Assembly (NCBI GenBank): GCA_016125165.1
Contig: WGMH01000003.1
Coordinates: forward strand, 186,001 to 250,000
Reading direction: 5' to 3'
DNA: 64,000 nt
DNA from: Alphaproteobacteria bacterium
Lineage (GTDB): Bacteria > Pseudomonadota > Alphaproteobacteria > Micropepsales > Micropepsaceae
The notes under the pieces: generated by a model
What the model was told of the DNA's origin: nothing
The model's input: the letters and a program-made list of their open reading frames with translations, nothing else
Database searches by the model: none
In this document: positions 45,494 through 54,120 of the stretch, in pieces
Layout: every line of letters starts with the position of its first letter
How positions within the stretch are numbered: the stretch's first letter is position 1
Position numbers and translations under genes: made by a program

Positions 45494-46518
45494 GCAGCTT
45501 CCTTCTGTTCAAGAGCGTGAAAATTGCGAACCAGTTCCGCGCCATTGGGACGCGTGCCAAGGAGTGCTTCAAGCTCCTTGCGCTTTTCCGCGCGATCCCA
45601 ATCGAAATTCGCGACCGAATGCCATTGCACCATCGCTTTCCAGACCGGATCGATGATCTGTTTGCCGGCAATGCGGCTGCCGTCTGCGCCCTTGAAGGTA
45701 AAGCTGCGAAGCTCCGACATCACGACGGTGAGGTAACCCACATGTGGCTGCTCGTCGTCGCGGATTCGGTCCACAAGATCTGCGGCATGCGCAGCGATAT
45801 CGCGGCGATCACGAAAGTTGCGCGGATCGCGCATCACATGTGTGCAAAAACCGAAAAAGGCCTCTGCGCGGATTTCCACCATCAGCAAATTCATGAGCAG
45901 GAGAATCCAGTTCTCGTGGTTCTCCGGAAGTTGCGGGAAGGCGCGTCCATTCTGTGGCCGGCCCACGGATGGCGGAACCTTGGCGTGCGGGTAGGCGTGC
46001 CTTCCGAACAGCATGTCGCGCACAGCGAACCACATGGAATCGTGACCGCCCTCACCGCTTTCAGGGTTGCCCGCTTCATCGAGCCCATGCGCCAGCAGCA
46101 GGCCCTTGTTCAGATGGCCGGTGGCGGTTTCCGAGATGTCGCCTTCGACAATTTCCTGAAAATCCGCGCAGGGACCGAGCGTCAATATCTTTCCCCGCGC
46201 TTCGAGAAGGCCAGTGATGCTGAGCGAATTCCAGAATGTTTGGCCCAAGCCATTGGCGAGCAAAAATCCCTGCTGTTCGGTGTTCGGATAATTGCCGCGC
46301 GCCAGAAGCGACTGGGAGGAATCGATGATCTCAACGCCACGCGCGCGCGCCGCCGCTTCCCAGGCACGAATGGCGGGCCACCGGTAAAGCGTGCGGGGGG
46401 AAATGTATTTTCCGTCCGCGTCGAAGCCGCCATGCAGCAGGTACCCGGCCTCTTCCTGTCTGCTCGCATAGGGATGATCTGCGAGAAGCTCTTCGCGGGT
46501 GTAGGCCAGCCGAGCCAT
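45490..46518 (-). CDS. helical protein of unknown function, possible ferritin-like diiron protein
   Basis: I do not recognise the family. The 342-residue protein starts at ATG 46518 behind GGAGAAC. From about residue 118 it is mainly helical, and it contains carboxylate/histidine pairs suggestive of a ferritin-like diiron site: Glu130 with a nearby His135, Glu219 (VEIRAEAFF) and an E-x2-H at Glu256/His259 (DDEQPHVGYL). No signal peptide is present. It leads the operon with SDR and a flavin monooxygenase, which fits an oxygenase role (inference). A TetR-type operator lies in its promoter region. Confidence 0.72.
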   Translation of the reverse strand: MARLAYTREELLADHPYASRQEEAGYLLHGGFDADGKYISPRTLYRWPAIRAWEAAARARGVEIIDSSQSLLARGNYPNTEQQGFLLANGLGQTFWNSLSITGLLEARGKILTLGPCADFQEIVEGDISETATGHLNKGLLLAHGLDEAGNPESGEGGHDSMWFAVRDMLFGRHAYPHAKVPPSVGRPQNGRAFPQLPENHENWILLLMNLLMVEIRAEAFFGFCTHVMRDPRNFRDRRDIAAHAADLVDRIRDDEQPHVGYLTVVMSELRSFTFKGADGSRIAGKQIIDPVWKAMVQWHSVANFDWDRAEKRKELEALLGTRPNGAELVRNFHALEQKEAA

Positions 46519-46560
46519 CCAAAGTTCTCCCGATGGGCGCGTGTGCCCGCCCTTTTCTAA

Positions 46561-46577
46561 ACTGATAGTTTGTCAGT
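46561..46577. promoter_or_regulatory. TetR-type imperfect palindrome, candidate operator
   Basis: ACTGATAGTTTGTCAGT is a 17-bp imperfect inverted repeat (ACTGA/TCAGT outer arms) located 43 bp upstream of the ATG of the helical-protein operon, where a promoter would lie. TetR repressors commonly bind ACTGACA-type palindromes. The TetR gene at 47428-48045 is a candidate binder. Confidence 0.5.
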
Positions 46578-46757
46578 CGGGGTGTCCTGTCAATCACAGA
46601 CCCTGCCTTTTGCCTGCCATTCCGTAATCTTCACAAGACAAATCGCTACATGTTTTCAGCATGTTAATGCAACGGCGCAGCAACCATCCCCTAGTTTTGC
46701 GCGTATCGCTTGAGGGTGTCGCATCGGGCGCGCCCTGGCAAACTAGGGAACACCAAC

Positions 46758-47372
46758 ATGACAAGACAGCATGCGTTCGCCGCCGCCTCCGCCGCAGCGC
46801 TCTTGCTGGCAGCGGGGCCAGCCTTTGCCTCCGATGAAGGCTATTACGTGTCTGGCACCGGCGGGGTCTCGCTTACGCCCGATCTGCGTCTGAAGGGCAC
46901 CACAACGGGCACGCAGAAGGAAAACTTCGACACCGGCTACGTTTTCGGCGGTGCGGTTGGCTATGACAATGGCGATGGTCAGCGTATCGAAATCAATTCT
47001 CAGTACAACCACGCGCCGTTGGCTTCGATCAATGGAACTTCCACAAGCGGAACGCTTGCGGCGACGAGTATCATGGTCAACGGCCAGATGGATCTCACGC
47101 AGAACACCGACACAACGCCCTATGTCGGCGCAGGCGTGGGCGTGCAGTATATCGACGCAAAAGTCGGCGCCTATTCAGGCACGGATTGGAAACCGGCCTA
47201 CCAGGTCGAAGCCGGCCTTCGTCACAAGCTCACCGACAGGATATCGCTCTATGGCGAATACCGCTTCACGCAAAGCGAGGCGGCGCACGTCGATAACGGC
47301 TTTGACAACGCCAACCAGCATTATTCCGATCACGGATTGCTGGCGGGGCTGACCTACAAGATTGGCGAATAA
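46758..47372 (+). CDS. small outer-membrane beta-barrel protein (OmpW/Omp25-like)
   Basis: The 204-residue precursor starts at ATG 46758 after AGGGAAC with a signal peptide (RQHAFAAASAAALLLAAGPA, cleavage near FAS). The mature part is an eight-strand-type barrel: YYVSGTGGVSLTPDLRLKG, TPYVGAGVGVQYIDAKV, AYQVEAGLRHKLTDRISLYG and the end GLLAGLTYKIGE. Such proteins are abundant small envelope porins or adhesins in Alphaproteobacteria. The function is not predictable. A terminator follows. Confidence 0.85.
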   Translation: MTRQHAFAAASAAALLLAAGPAFASDEGYYVSGTGGVSLTPDLRLKGTTTGTQKENFDTGYVFGGAVGYDNGDGQRIEINSQYNHAPLASINGTSTSGTLAATSIMVNGQMDLTQNTDTTPYVGAGVGVQYIDAKVGAYSGTDWKPAYQVEAGLRHKLTDRISLYGEYRFTQSEAAHVDNGFDNANQHYSDHGLLAGLTYKIGE

Positions 47373-47382
47373 CGCATCTACC

Positions 47383-47428
47383 GAGGCGCCGGGGGGCCGG
47401 CGTCTCGGCGGGGGCGCTTTTCCTTTTT
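47383..47428 (+). terminator. rho-independent terminator after the barrel gene
   Basis: GAGGCGCCGG (47383-47392) pairs with CCGGCGTCTC (47397-47406) around a GGGG loop with one G-T wobble; CTTTTCCTTTTTC follows after a short spacer (47416-47428). The T tract is 10 bp from the stem, which weakens the call slightly. Confidence 0.65.
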
Positions 47429-48045
47429 CAGGGCTTGAGCGCGCGCACGATGAAGCGCGTCAGATTTTTTTCGAGCTTCTCGCGGCTGCGGCCGGAACGA
47501 AAGCCTTCGCTGGCTACCTGGTGCAACGCGCCCACGATTGCCTGCCCCACGATCTCATAATCGTAGCCATCGATTACTTCACGCGACTGGGCGGTTTCGG
47601 CGATCATTTTGCCCCAATCGCTGCCCCAGCGATGCAATAGCGGTGGCGCCGGTGCGCCTTCCGCATCGATCACCGCTTCATCGGTCATCGCGGCGTTCAG
47701 CACACCCGGATTGCCTTGCGCATAATCGAAAATTCCGGAAAGCGTGATGGCAATGGTGCTTTCCAGATCGCGCCGGTCGCCCACGCGCTCGCGCAGATAG
47801 GAATCCAGTTCTTCGCGTGCGTCGTCCACAAAACTCAGAAAACAGGCGCGCTTGTCCGGGAAGTGCAGATAGAACGTGCCGTGCCCAAGTCCCGCGTCGC
47901 GCGCAATATCCTGCGGACGGGTGGCGTGATAACCGCGCTCAACAAACAGCTTGCGGGCCGACTTTTTCAGCTTGGCAAGGCTTTCCGGTTTACGGCGCGG
48001 CGCGCGCGTGTCCTGCTGATCGGCCGGGGCATCGGTTTGCGACAT
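47428..48045 (-). CDS. TetR-family transcriptional regulator
   Basis: The 205-residue regulator has a basic lead (PRRKPESLAKLKKSARKLF) and the HTH ERGYHATRPQDIARDAGLGH, followed by GTFYLHFPDKRACFLSFVDD. The C-terminal ligand domain (about 75-205) is generic. It starts at ATG 48045, 4 bp after a GGACTG-tcat-CAGTCC inverted repeat. It may control the helical-protein/SDR/luciferase operon, whose promoter carries a related half-site (inference), or the neighbouring molybdenum hydroxylase gene. Confidence 0.88.
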   Translation of the reverse strand: MSQTDAPADQQDTRAPRRKPESLAKLKKSARKLFVERGYHATRPQDIARDAGLGHGTFYLHFPDKRACFLSFVDDAREELDSYLRERVGDRRDLESTIAITLSGIFDYAQGNPGVLNAAMTDEAVIDAEGAPAPPLLHRWGSDWGKMIAETAQSREVIDGYDYEIVGQAIVGALHQVASEGFRSGRSREKLEKNLTRFIVRALKP

Positions 48046-48049
48046 GGCA

Positions 48050-48065
48050 GGACTGTCATCAGTCC
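48050..48065. promoter_or_regulatory. inverted repeat at the TetR start, candidate autoregulatory operator
   Basis: GGACTG (48050-48055) and CAGTCC (48060-48065) form perfect 6-bp arms around TCAT, immediately upstream of the TetR ATG. The inner ACTG/CAGT half-sites resemble the arms of the palindrome at 46561-46577. Autoregulation is an inference. Confidence 0.4.
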
Positions 48066-48128
48066 GGCCTCGCGAGTCAACGCAGAGCCCTGCGGCATCC
48101 CCGCCACAGGGCCTTTGCGGTCATTGCG

Positions 48129-50441
48129 TCAGGCCGCCTTGCCATGCATCGCACGCCACACGCGCTCGGGCGTGGCAGGCATGTCAATGTGATCCACGTC
48201 AATGGCATCGGCAATCGCGCTCATGACGGCGGGCATCGCCCCAACAGTTCCGGCTTCGCCACAGCCCTTTGCACCCATTGGGTTCGTCTTGCAGGGATAT
48301 TCCTCATAGGCGAATTCGATGTCCGGCATGTCATCGGCGCGCGGCATTGCATAGTCCGTGAAGCTCGCGGTCAAAAGCTGGCCACTATCATCATCGTAGA
48401 CGATGTTCTCGAGCAGCGCCTGCCCAAGACCCTGCACCACGCCGCCATGCACCTGCCCGGCCACCAGCATCGGGTTGATGATCTTCCCGAAATCATCCAG
48501 CACCTTGTAGGCGACGATATCGACCTTGCCGGTGTCCTGATCCACTTCCACTTCGCAGACGTGACAGCCGTTCGGAAAGGTCGGCGCCTCGCCGTTGAAC
48601 ACGCCTTCGCTGTCGAGGCCGTTCTCAAATCCCGGCACGCTTTCGCGCTTGAGCGTTACAGCCAGCTCGCCAACCGTCATCGTGCGATCGGTATTGGCCA
48701 CTGTGAATCGGCCAATGCCTTCCACAATGTCGAATGCCACTTCGTTGCCGCCCGCCTGCATCACCTGACCGGCGGCCACCTTGCCCTTGCGGATCACTTC
48801 GTCGGCGGTAATGCGAATTGCAGCGCCCGACATGTTAAGCGAACGCGAACCGCCCGTGCCACCGCCATTCACCCAATTGGTGTCACCCTGTTTGATGGTG
48901 ATGGATTCGAATGGCACGCCCAGCTTGTCGGCCAGCACTTGCGCGAATGCCGTTTCGTGGCCCTGACCGTTCGACTGCGTGCCGACATACACCTCAACGC
49001 CGCCGTTTTCCGTGAACTTCACAGCAGCAGGTTCAGAACCGACCGCGGCCGTGATCTCGACGTAATAGGCAATGCCAAGGCCGCGCTTCTTGCCGCGCTT
49101 CGCCGATGCCGCCTTGCGCGCCGCAAAGCCCGCCATATCGGCGCGCCTCACGCCTTCTTCCAGCATGTGCGGAAAATTGCCGGAATCGAACGCAAGCCCG
49201 AACCAGTTCTTGTAAGGCAGCTCTTCCGGCGTGGGCAGATTGCGCTTGCGCAGCTCCACGCGGTCGATGCCGGTTTTGCGCGCGGCAACGTCCATCAGCC
49301 GCTCCATCAGATAGGCAGCTTCCGGACGGCCTGCGCCGCGATAGGCATCCACAGGTGCGCTGTTCGAGAAGTAGCCCTTCACCGCCGCATGGAATGTGGG
49401 AATGCGATAAAGTCCGCCAAAAATACGGCCTCCCGCCATTGTGGCGATGAACGGCGCATAGAGCGAAAGATAACCGCCCATATTCGCCGTGCCCTTGATG
49501 CGCATGGCGAGGATCTTTCCATCCTTGTCGAGCGCCAGTTCGCCGGTCGTCATCATGTCGCGACCGTGATCGTCCGACAGGAATCCTTCGGTGCGGTCCG
49601 AACTCCAGCGCACCGGGCAACCGGCCACTTTCGCGGCAACAAGAACCAGTACCTGTTCGGGATACAGAAATCCCTTCATGCCGAAGCCACCGCCAACATC
49701 CTTCGTAACGACGCGGAAATTCTTCTCCTCGCTCTTGAAAACAAAGCGGGCGAGCGCGCCGCGCACATTTCCCGATCCCTGCGCGCCGGTGTAGAGCGTG
49801 TATTGACCGCTTGCATTGTCGTAGAGGCCGATAGCGTTTCGCGTTTCCATCGGCGTCGCGTTCACGCGGTTCTGCACCACGTCAAGCGAAATGGTATGTG
49901 CCGCGCTCGCAAACGCCGCATCGGTTGCGGCCCTGTCGCCTATTTCCCAGTCGAAACTTTCGTTGCCCGGATTGTCGGCCCAGATTTGCGGCCCATTTGG
50001 TGCAGAGGCGAGCGTGCCCACCGCATCGAGTGGTTCGTAGTCCACGTCCACCAATTCGGCAGCGTCTACGGCCTGTGCATAGGTCTTGGCGACTACCATC
50101 ACCACGGTTTCGCCTATGAATGTCACTTTGCCCTTGGCCAGAGGCAGCTTTGGCGTCTGCTTCACGCGCGTCCCATCGCGATTCTGCAGGGGCGCGCCGC
50201 ACGGCATGGGCTGCACGCCCGCCGCTTCCACGTCTTCATGGGTCAGCACTGCGATTACGCCCGGCGCAGCCTTTGCGACATCAATATTGATAGCACGGAT
50301 GCGCGCGTGGCCATGCGGGCTGCGGTGAAAGGCGACGAAGCCCTCGCCGTCAAACCGCAAATCATCCGTATACTGACCGTGACCGGTAACAAAGCGGATA
50401 TCTTCCGTCCGGCGGACGGATTGGCCGATGCCGAATTTCAT
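48129..50441 (-). CDS. orphan molybdopterin-binding large subunit, CoxL-like (xanthine dehydrogenase family)
   Basis: The 770-residue protein is a complete aerobic-type molybdenum hydroxylase large subunit: IGQSVRRTEDIRFVTGHGQY, the GGGFGMKG block (250-257), the AYRGAGR motif (366-372), GQGHETAFAQVLADKLG, TGGSRSLNMSG and the base glutamate in KGCGEAGTVGAMP. AYRGAGR marks it as form II/other rather than true CO dehydrogenase (AYRCSFR). No FAD (CoxM) or iron-sulfur (CoxS) subunit gene is adjacent, which is unusual. The substrate is unknown. Confidence 0.9.
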   Translation of the reverse strand: MKFGIGQSVRRTEDIRFVTGHGQYTDDLRFDGEGFVAFHRSPHGHARIRAINIDVAKAAPGVIAVLTHEDVEAAGVQPMPCGAPLQNRDGTRVKQTPKLPLAKGKVTFIGETVVMVVAKTYAQAVDAAELVDVDYEPLDAVGTLASAPNGPQIWADNPGNESFDWEIGDRAATDAAFASAAHTISLDVVQNRVNATPMETRNAIGLYDNASGQYTLYTGAQGSGNVRGALARFVFKSEEKNFRVVTKDVGGGFGMKGFLYPEQVLVLVAAKVAGCPVRWSSDRTEGFLSDDHGRDMMTTGELALDKDGKILAMRIKGTANMGGYLSLYAPFIATMAGGRIFGGLYRIPTFHAAVKGYFSNSAPVDAYRGAGRPEAAYLMERLMDVAARKTGIDRVELRKRNLPTPEELPYKNWFGLAFDSGNFPHMLEEGVRRADMAGFAARKAASAKRGKKRGLGIAYYVEITAAVGSEPAAVKFTENGGVEVYVGTQSNGQGHETAFAQVLADKLGVPFESITIKQGDTNWVNGGGTGGSRSLNMSGAAIRITADEVIRKGKVAAGQVMQAGGNEVAFDIVEGIGRFTVANTDRTMTVGELAVTLKRESVPGFENGLDSEGVFNGEAPTFPNGCHVCEVEVDQDTGKVDIVAYKVLDDFGKIINPMLVAGQVHGGVVQGLGQALLENIVYDDDSGQLLTASFTDYAMPRADDMPDIEFAYEEYPCKTNPMGAKGCGEAGTVGAMPAVMSAIADAIDVDHIDMPATPERVWRAMHGKAA

Positions 50442-50503
50442 ACCTTAAACCTCGTCATGGCCGGGCAGCGAAGCGCGACCCAGCCACCCAGTGTTGAAAA
50501 TAC

Positions 50504-51316
50504 TCAGTGGCGATAGCTCGGATCGAGCCGGTCGAGTTTGCGCAGCAGCGCGGGCCACGCGAGCGGGCCAACAAGCCCCTCAAATGCCACCTTGCCCTGC
50601 ATCGCTGTCTTCTCCGGCACGCCCTGGTTTGGCCAGTTCGGCTTCACGCCACCGGCCAGCGCGCGCACCTGCATGGAGCAGGCACGTTCCAGATAGAACA
50701 TGCGCAGGAACGCATCGGCGCAGGAATTGCCCAGCGCCAGCGTGCCGTGGTTGCGCAACATCATGACGTGCTTCTCGTTGCCCAGGTCGTGCACCAGCCG
50801 GTCGCGTTCATCCAGATCGAGCGCCACGCCTTCATAGTCGTGATAGGCGCAATCGCCACAGATCATCATCGCATGCTGGTCGAGCGGCAGAAGCCCGTCG
50901 GCCTGCGCCGACACCGCTACGCCATCGGTCGTGTGCAGATGGATAATACAGTGCGCGTCGTCGCGGTTCATGTGCAGCGCGCTGTGGATGGTGAAACCGG
51001 CGGGGTTCACCGGATAGGGCGTCTCCTGCACCTTATTGCCGTTGACATCGATCTTCACGAGGCTGGAGGCAGTGATCTCTTCGAAGAGAAGACCATAGGG
51101 GTTGATGAGGAAGTGGTGTTCCGGCCCCGGCACGCGCGCGGAGATGTGGGTGAAGATCATGTCATCCCACCCATAGAGCGCCACCAGACGATAGGTCGCC
51201 GCCAGATCGACGCGAAGCTGCCACTCCTCCGGGCTCACCTTGCCTTCAAGGGATTCGATGGTGTTGGCGGCGGGCACGCGCACCCGCATCTTTTCCATGC
51301 TTTCCATAGGGTTCAT
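50504..51316 (-). CDS. class II aldolase/adducin family protein
   Basis: The 270-residue protein (ATG 51316 after AAGGAA) has the class II aldolase zinc site: His-x-His in CIIHLHTTDGVAVS and a third His in MLRNHGTLALG, with FTHISARVPGPEHHFLINP before it. Such proteins cleave or isomerise small sugar phosphates, but many are uncharacterised. It lies between glpK and the coxL-like gene on the same strand; a functional link is not evident. Confidence 0.9.
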   Translation of the reverse strand: MNPMESMEKMRVRVPAANTIESLEGKVSPEEWQLRVDLAATYRLVALYGWDDMIFTHISARVPGPEHHFLINPYGLLFEEITASSLVKIDVNGNKVQETPYPVNPAGFTIHSALHMNRDDAHCIIHLHTTDGVAVSAQADGLLPLDQHAMMICGDCAYHDYEGVALDLDERDRLVHDLGNEKHVMMLRNHGTLALGNSCADAFLRMFYLERACSMQVRALAGGVKPNWPNQGVPEKTAMQGKVAFEGLVGPLAWPALLRKLDRLDPSYRH

Positions 51317-51391
51317 GGACAGGGTTCCTTCCCAGTGTAATGGCGTTCGCACAAGAGTGGCTCCCGTGCGCCGTGCCTGTCAAACGCCCTG

Positions 51392-52882
51392 CTAACGCAC
51401 CCGCTCCACCGCTTTCATCCAGCCGTCATAGAGGCCGTCACGCGTGCTGGTGCTCATGGCGGGTTCGAAGCGACGGTCGAGCGCCCAGGCTTTGGAAATG
51501 GCGGAAAGATCGGCGAACACGCCCGCCGCGAGTCCTGCCAGATAGGCTGCGCCGAGGGCCGTCGTTTCGGTGTTTTGGGGCCGCTCGACCGGCAGGCCCG
51601 TGAGATCGGCCAGCCGCTGGCAGAACCAGTCATTGCGCACCATGCCGCCATCCACCTTCAGCGCGCGCGGTTGCCCCAGCCCCGCCGCCTTCATGTCGCG
51701 GCCCATGGCTTCCAGAAGGTCGCGAGTCTGATAACAGACCGCATCGAGCGCGGCGCGCGCGATTTCTGCAACGCCGGCATCGCGGGTCAGCCCCACAATG
51801 GCGCCGCGGGCATCCGGGTCCCAATAGGGCGCGCCAAGCCCTGTGAACGCGGGAACGAAATAGAGCCCTTCCGCCGCCTTCGCCGTGCGCGCCAGCGCTT
51901 CTACTTCACCCGCAGAACGGATCACGCCCAACGCATCGCGCAACCATTGCACCACCGCGCCCGCAATGAAGATGCTGCCTTCGATGGCATAGGCCGTTTG
52001 ACCTTTCACCCGATAGCCGGCGGTTCCGATCAGCCGGTTTTCCGAACGCGCGGCCACATCGCCGGTATTCACCAGCGCGAAACAGCCCGTGCCGTAGGTG
52101 GATTTTACATCGCCGGGCTTGAAACAGGTCTGCCCAAACAGCGCCGCCTGCTGATCGCCCGCAACGCCACGAATGGGAATGGATGCGCCGAACAGGTCCT
52201 GCTGTGTTTCACCGAAATCTCCAGCGCTGTCGCGCACATCGGGCAGAAGTGCGCGCGGCACGTTGAACAGTGCCAGCATTTGCTCGCTCCATGTCAGCGT
52301 GGAAAGATCGAGCAGCAATGTGCGCGAGGCATTGGTCACATCGGTCGCGTGCACCTTTCCGCCCGTGAGATTGTAGATGAGCCAGGTATCGATGGTGCCG
52401 AAGGCGAGTTCGCCCTTTTCGGAGCGCGCACGCGCGCCGGGTACATGATCCAGCAGCCAGCCCACCTTGGTTCCCGAAAAATAGGGATCAAGCAGCAGGC
52501 CGGTGCGTGCCGCCACATGCGGCTCGTGTCCTTCGGCCTTCAGTGCGCGGCAGCGTTCGGCGGTCCGGCGATCCTGCCAGACGATGGCATTGTGAATGGG
52601 TACGCCGCTTGCGCGGTCCCACACCACGGTTGTCTCGCGCTGATTGGTGATCCCGATGCCCGCGACATCGGCTGGCGCGATGCCCTTTAGCACGATGCGG
52701 CAGCAGGTCAGCGTTGCATCCCAGATCTCGCGGGCATCATGTTCCACCCAGCCATTGGCCGGATAGATCTGCCGCAGTTCGATGGCATGGCGCGCAACGG
52801 TCCGCGCCGCATTGTCGAACAGGATGGCGCGCGTGGAGGTTGTACCCTGATCGATGGCCAGTATGTATGGCGGCTCGTGCAT
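51392..52882 (-). CDS. glpK: glycerol kinase
   Basis: GlpK phosphorylates glycerol to glycerol-3-phosphate with ATP. The 496-residue FGGY-family kinase has the N-terminal [17 protein letters not shown] phosphate loop, [50 protein letters not shown] and [15 protein letters not shown], all as in GlpK. Neither glpF (uptake) nor glpD (dehydrogenase) is adjacent. The start at ATG 52882 has only a weak ribosome site. Confidence 0.95.
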   Translation of the reverse strand: MHEPPYILAIDQGTTSTRAILFDNAARTVARHAIELRQIYPANGWVEHDAREIWDATLTCCRIVLKGIAPADVAGIGITNQRETTVVWDRASGVPIHNAIVWQDRRTAERCRALKAEGHEPHVAARTGLLLDPYFSGTKVGWLLDHVPGARARSEKGELAFGTIDTWLIYNLTGGKVHATDVTNASRTLLLDLSTLTWSEQMLALFNVPRALLPDVRDSAGDFGETQQDLFGASIPIRGVAGDQQAALFGQTCFKPGDVKSTYGTGCFALVNTGDVAARSENRLIGTAGYRVKGQTAYAIEGSIFIAGAVVQWLRDALGVIRSAGEVEALARTAKAAEGLYFVPAFTGLGAPYWDPDARGAIVGLTRDAGVAEIARAALDAVCYQTRDLLEAMGRDMKAAGLGQPRALKVDGGMVRNDWFCQRLADLTGLPVERPQNTETTALGAAYLAGLAAGVFADLSAISKAWALDRRFEPAMSTSTRDGLYDGWMKAVERVR

Positions 52883-52911
52883 CCGGATTCGTCCCTGAAA
52901 AGCCCGTTAGC

Positions 52912-52927
52912 TTAACACGCTGTTAAC
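52912..52927. promoter_or_regulatory. CtrA-type site TTAA-N7-TTAA
   Basis: TTAA-CACGCTG-TTAAC (52912-52927) exactly matches the CtrA consensus spacing. It lies in the 100-bp gap between glpK and the DUF2336 gene, ending 55 bp before the DUF2336 ATG. Such a position fits CtrA control of the DUF2336 gene better than of glpK (inference). Confidence 0.6.
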
Positions 52928-52982
52928 GGCATTTTGCCAATCTTGGCAGGCTGTCGTGAACGGCAAAGATCAAGGGGCGGAT

Positions 52983-54068
52983 ATGTCCGTGGGGCTGAGT
53001 GCCTTGGACTTGCAGGATGTGAACACGCTTGTGCGGCTTGCGGCAAATCCGCAGTCCAACGGGCGGGGCGAAATCTATCTTGCGATTGCCAAGCTCTATC
53101 ATTTGCAGGGTCCGAGGCTCTCGGAGCGCGAGCGCTCGCTCATGCGCGAAATCCTGCAGAGGCTGGCGCGTGATGTCGAAATGGCGATCCGCATCACCCT
53201 TGCAGAGCGTCTGGCCGATGACGACACCGTTCCTGCCGAACTGATTCTGACGTTGTGCGACGACGATATCGAAGTCGCCCGTCCGCTCATCCTGCGCAGC
53301 CGCGCGCTCAGCGACAACGATCTTCTTGAACTTGTGAAATCCGCCGACACGCAGCACCAGACAGCCTGCGCCGAACGCCCGAATATCGGAGAACCGGTCA
53401 CGGATGCGCTGGCACGCTCGGACTCGGAATCGGTTCTGGTGGCCCTGCTTCGCAACGTCACCGCGCAGATCGCCGGGCCAACGTTTGAAACGCTGGTTGA
53501 AAAGTCACGCCGTATCGAAGGCATTCAGGCGCCGCTGGTACAACGCCGCGACCTTCCCACCCCACTCGCCACGCGCATGTGCGTGTGGGTGTCCGAGGAA
53601 CTGAAAACCCAGATCGTCAAATCCTTTCCCATCTCGGCCGATCAGGTGGCGCAGAAGGTTTCCGAAGCCTCCCACGCCGTTGTGCATGGCACGCCCGCGG
53701 GCGATCCGCCGGATTCTGCGCGCAAGCTGGTGGAGAAACTCTCCGCTGCCGGGCAGCTCAAAGCCGGATTTCTCTTGCGGGTATTGCACCAGGGAAAGGC
53801 CGATCTTTTCGAGCTCGCCTTCGCCAAACTTCTCGACGTCACGCCCGAGCGCATGAATGGCTTTCTCTATGAAAGCGGCCCGCGCAGCGTGGCGCTGGCC
53901 TGCCGCGCTGTGGGCATCGACCGCTGTGTCTTCAACACGGTGTTCAATCTCTCCCGTCAGGGACGCGGCCTTCGCAACTTGATGACCGGGGAAGAGCGCA
54001 AGGACGTGGAAGCTGTGTTCGACAGCTATACCCGCTCCGAAGCAATCGCGCGTCTGACCGCACATTAG
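52983..54068 (+). CDS. DUF2336 domain protein
   Basis: The 361-residue protein is chosen from ATG 52983, which follows AGGGG at 6 bp (a GTG at 52956 is an alternative). It is all helical, with HEAT-like repeats at the N-terminus (ARDVEMAIRITLAERLADDD, VARPLILRSRALSDNDLLEL) that are typical of DUF2336, an alphaproteobacterial family often tied to cell-cycle or chemotaxis genes. There is no signal peptide or membrane segment. The upstream CtrA-type site supports a cell-cycle link. Function is unknown. Confidence 0.85.
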   Translation: MSVGLSALDLQDVNTLVRLAANPQSNGRGEIYLAIAKLYHLQGPRLSERERSLMREILQRLARDVEMAIRITLAERLADDDTVPAELILTLCDDDIEVARPLILRSRALSDNDLLELVKSADTQHQTACAERPNIGEPVTDALARSDSESVLVALLRNVTAQIAGPTFETLVEKSRRIEGIQAPLVQRRDLPTPLATRMCVWVSEELKTQIVKSFPISADQVAQKVSEASHAVVHGTPAGDPPDSARKLVEKLSAAGQLKAGFLLRVLHQGKADLFELAFAKLLDVTPERMNGFLYESGPRSVALACRAVGIDRCVFNTVFNLSRQGRGLRNLMTGEERKDVEAVFDSYTRSEAIARLTAH

Positions 54069-54096
54069 CCGCGTTTCGGCCACTTGAGCGGGACCG

Positions 54097-54120
54097 GCCC
54101 GGGTCTGCTAAAGTCCGGGC
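54097..54120 (+). other. GC-rich hairpin abutting the moaA start codon
   Basis: GCCCGG (54097-54102) and CCGGGC (54115-54120) can form a 6-bp stem around a 12-base loop; the 3' arm touches the moaA ATG at 54121. No clear Shine-Dalgarno is present. It is not the known gammaproteobacterial Moco riboswitch. Confidence 0.35.

Noticed and set aside
50453-50490. Second copy of a palindromic intergenic repeat upstream of the class II aldolase stop
   Set aside because: CGTCATGGCCGGGC resembles an element end, but no matching second arm is present.
47817-50516. Very long open frame antisense to the CoxL-like gene and TetR gene
   Set aside because: It lies fully opposite strong known families, has an arginine/histidine-rich shadow composition, no ribosome site and no recognisable domain; it arises from GC-rich codon bias on the other strand.
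54097-54120. Moco riboswitch before moaA
   Set aside because: Only a 6-bp stem is visible, and the gene leader is 52 bp long, too short for the known Moco motif.
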